A stretch of 6,487 nt of DNA, from assembly GCA_030550225.1 (NCBI GenBank), contig JAUQPV010000148.1:1-6487 (forward strand), in the 5' to 3' direction. The notes under the pieces are model-generated. The model saw nothing but the letters and a program-made list of their open reading frames with translations. It had not been told where the DNA came from and ran no database searches. Each line of letters begins with the position of its first letter. Positions within the stretch are counted from its first letter, which is position 1. The stretch is from Acidobacteriota bacterium (lineage in GTDB: Bacteria > Acidobacteriota > HRBIN11). Below, one piece after another: positions 5,439 to 6,487 of this stretch. The position numbers were made by a program, and so were the translations under genes.

Positions 5439-5783
5439 TCAGCAATTCCGGACGACGACTTGGCCCTTCATCCCCTTGTGACCCTTCCCGCAGTAGAAAG
5501 CGCACTTAAATTCGTAGGTCCCCGGGGCCGGCGCCGTGAACTCGACAGAGGTCGTCTTCCCCTTGGGGAGTTTGACCTTCACGCCCACCGCTTTGAACTC
5601 GAAGCCGTGGTCCCGGTCCTGGGTCTCGATGAGGAGGCGGACCCGCTCGCCGCTACAGAGCTCGATCACGTTCGGTTGGTACTCCCAGTTTTTCGCCACG
5701 ACGGGAATTTCCCGGGGCGTGTCGGCCGCGACCGCCAGGAAGGGGAGGATCAGGAGTCCGGTCAGGAGACGGTACCCTCGCAT
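5439..5783 (-). CDS. exported single-domain CuA-type cupredoxin
   Basis: A 114-residue exported protein. Residues 1-20 form a signal peptide: Arg2/Arg5, hydrophobic L6-V18, then AVAA before D21. The mature part is a cupredoxin barrel resembling the C-terminal domain of cytochrome c oxidase subunit II. Probable dinuclear copper (CuA) ligands are H59 in RDHGFEF, then C94, C98, H102 and M105 in CAFYCGKGHKGM, which is the CxxxCxxxHxxM signature. The usual Glu inside the Cys loop (CxExC) is Phe here; that residue normally contributes its backbone carbonyl, so the site may still form. Two further cysteines, C43 and C114 (the last residue), could make a disulfide. Without the transmembrane helices of true subunit II, it is probably a soluble periplasmic electron carrier or copper carrier. 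An AAGAGGA site (complement of 5789-5795) lies just before the start. No oxidase genes are visible nearby. Confidence 0.88.
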   Translation of the reverse strand: MRGYRLLTGLLILPFLAVAADTPREIPVVAKNWEYQPNVIELCSGERVRLLIETQDRDHGFEFKAVGVKVKLPKGKTTSVEFTAPAPGTYEFKCAFYCGKGHKGMKGQVVVRNC

Positions 5784-6047
5784 GGGGATCCTCTTTTTCG
5801 TGAGATACGGAAGGCTTCGGGCCGCTCCGGTCTCGTAGGAGCCGGCGCTTTTCCAGAGAGGGGACGGCGGAAGTAGAGTTCCGAGCTATAGTACGCGCAT
5901 AAGCGCCACGAAGCAAGGTGAAGCTGGCTGGGGGCGATTGCGCATTTATTTTGAGGTAGTGAACAAGGGGGGGTCTGTTGCGATTTGATTTGGAGGCGGG
6001 CAGAACGGGCTGCCGGGGACGTCCGCTCCCACCGACACCAAATTCGG
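5784..6047. other. 264-base intergenic region upstream of the cupredoxin gene
   Basis: I see no gene here. For the cupredoxin gene there is a good ribosome site (complement of 5789-5795) and a possible -10 TATAGC on the - strand (complement of 5885-5890). No -35 is found at normal spacing, so the promoter is tentative. GCGC-ATAA-GCGC at 5895-5906 is a small palindrome next to it. GGCAG/CTGCC (5999-6003 with 6010-6014) is a short hairpin just beyond the stop of the HtrA-like gene. A G run lies near 5966-5972 and an AT-rich patch near 5944-5953. The gap length suggests the two - strand genes are transcribed separately. Confidence 0.4.
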
Positions 6048-6487
6048 TTAGCCGGCCGTCCGGCGTCCGCCGGCCGGGGACGCGAATAACGGGACCTCGA
6101 CCGAGTAGATGTAAGGCGGGCGATACACCTGGACGGCCGCCCGGGCGACCTGGAAGAGGCTGATAGCGCTTCGCACCAGGGCCTCCTCGCTGTTCAGGGT
6201 CTGGTCGTTGACCTGGACGACGACGTCGCCGGGTCGGAATCCGATGGCCGCCGCCGGGCTTTCCGGTCGAACCTCCGTCAAGAGCCATCCGTACTCGAGT
6301 GGGATGTCGTACCGTCGGCGGATCTGCGGCGTGACCAGGACCCCGCGCAGGCCCATCAGCTGATAGATGACATCGGCGGCCTGGGAGGCCGTCAGGGCCT
6401 GGAGGCGGACGCGAAGCGTCTGACTCTGCGTCCCTCGCAGGACCTCGATAGTTACGTCCTTATCCGGCGGCAGGCTCTCCCATATCC
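6048..6487 (-). CDS. HtrA/DegP-like PDZ protein, C-terminal part (start beyond window)
   Basis: The frame is open from the right edge to a TAA at 6048-6050. It gives 145 visible residues, so an internal Met at 6354-6356 is not the true start. The first 29 or so residues (IWESLPPDKDVTIEVLRG, then QTLRVRLQ) look like the end of one PDZ domain. After a linker, residues from about 44 form a second PDZ domain: GVLVTP, then YGWLLTEVRPESPAAAIGF, RPGDVVVQVNDQTLNS and a helix leading to AVQVYR. PDZ domains bind C-terminal peptides and control the protease in periplasmic HtrA/DegP/DegQ enzymes. The catalytic domain would lie outside the window, so a non-proteolytic PDZ protein is not excluded. It ends with a short SPAGGRRTAG tail. 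The cupredoxin gene follows in the same direction after 264 bases, with no evidence of co-transcription. Confidence 0.75.
   Translation of the reverse strand, partial: IWESLPPDKDVTIEVLRGTQSQTLRVRLQALTASQAADVIYQLMGLRGVLVTPQIRRRYDIPLEYGWLLTEVRPESPAAAIGFRPGDVVVQVNDQTLNSEEALVRSAISLFQVARAAVQVYRPPYIYSVEVPLFASPAGGRRTAG

Overview
This 6.5 kb window comes from a GC-rich bacterial chromosome. The genes strongly prefer G or C at third codon positions, and arginine is mostly CGG or CGC. Lipoprotein signal peptidase, an exported CuA-type cupredoxin and an HtrA-like PDZ protein suggest an envelope-bearing, probably respiring bacterium. The phylum cannot be named from the sequence. No tRNA, rRNA, CRISPR array or transposase gene was seen.

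Layout. Positions 1-457 hold no gene. They carry short intergenic repeats, a GC-rich hairpin, a candidate promoter (196-224) and a diverged arm of a repeat element that recurs at the other end of the window. On the + strand follow ileS (458-3253) and lspA (3312-3815), a common bacterial neighbour pair that is probably co-transcribed. A 143-base gap leads to a metallo-beta-lactamase-fold hydrolase with an altered metal motif (3968-4591). Next come three tandem palindromes (4593-4663) and a CsoR/RcnR-type repressor-like protein (4694-5119). That protein has lost all three classical metal/thiol ligands and gained an arginine-rich N-terminal tail. On the - strand, converging on it, are a small exported CuA cupredoxin (5439-5783) and the C-terminal part of an HtrA-like protein (6048 to beyond the right edge).

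The most unusual feature is the 319-base gap between the convergent genes. It is almost entirely one very long imperfect inverted repeat (5124-5435): nearly perfect 26-base ends, a perfect 12-bp block, about 59 gap-free pairing positions, an 11-bp block and a complex apex. A colinear, diverged copy of its left arm and apex lies at about 231-356, in the probable 5' leader of ileS. This points to a dispersed hairpin element family, either MITE-like or a structured RNA, in this genome. At least five kinds of short intergenic repeat are packed into the window.

Functional links. ileS supplies isoleucyl-tRNA and lspA matures lipoproteins; both are housekeeping. The hydrolase and CsoR-like gene may share a transcript. 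The CsoR-like gene faces a copper-binding protein gene, which invites a metal or redox hypothesis, but the missing ligands argue against ordinary copper sensing.
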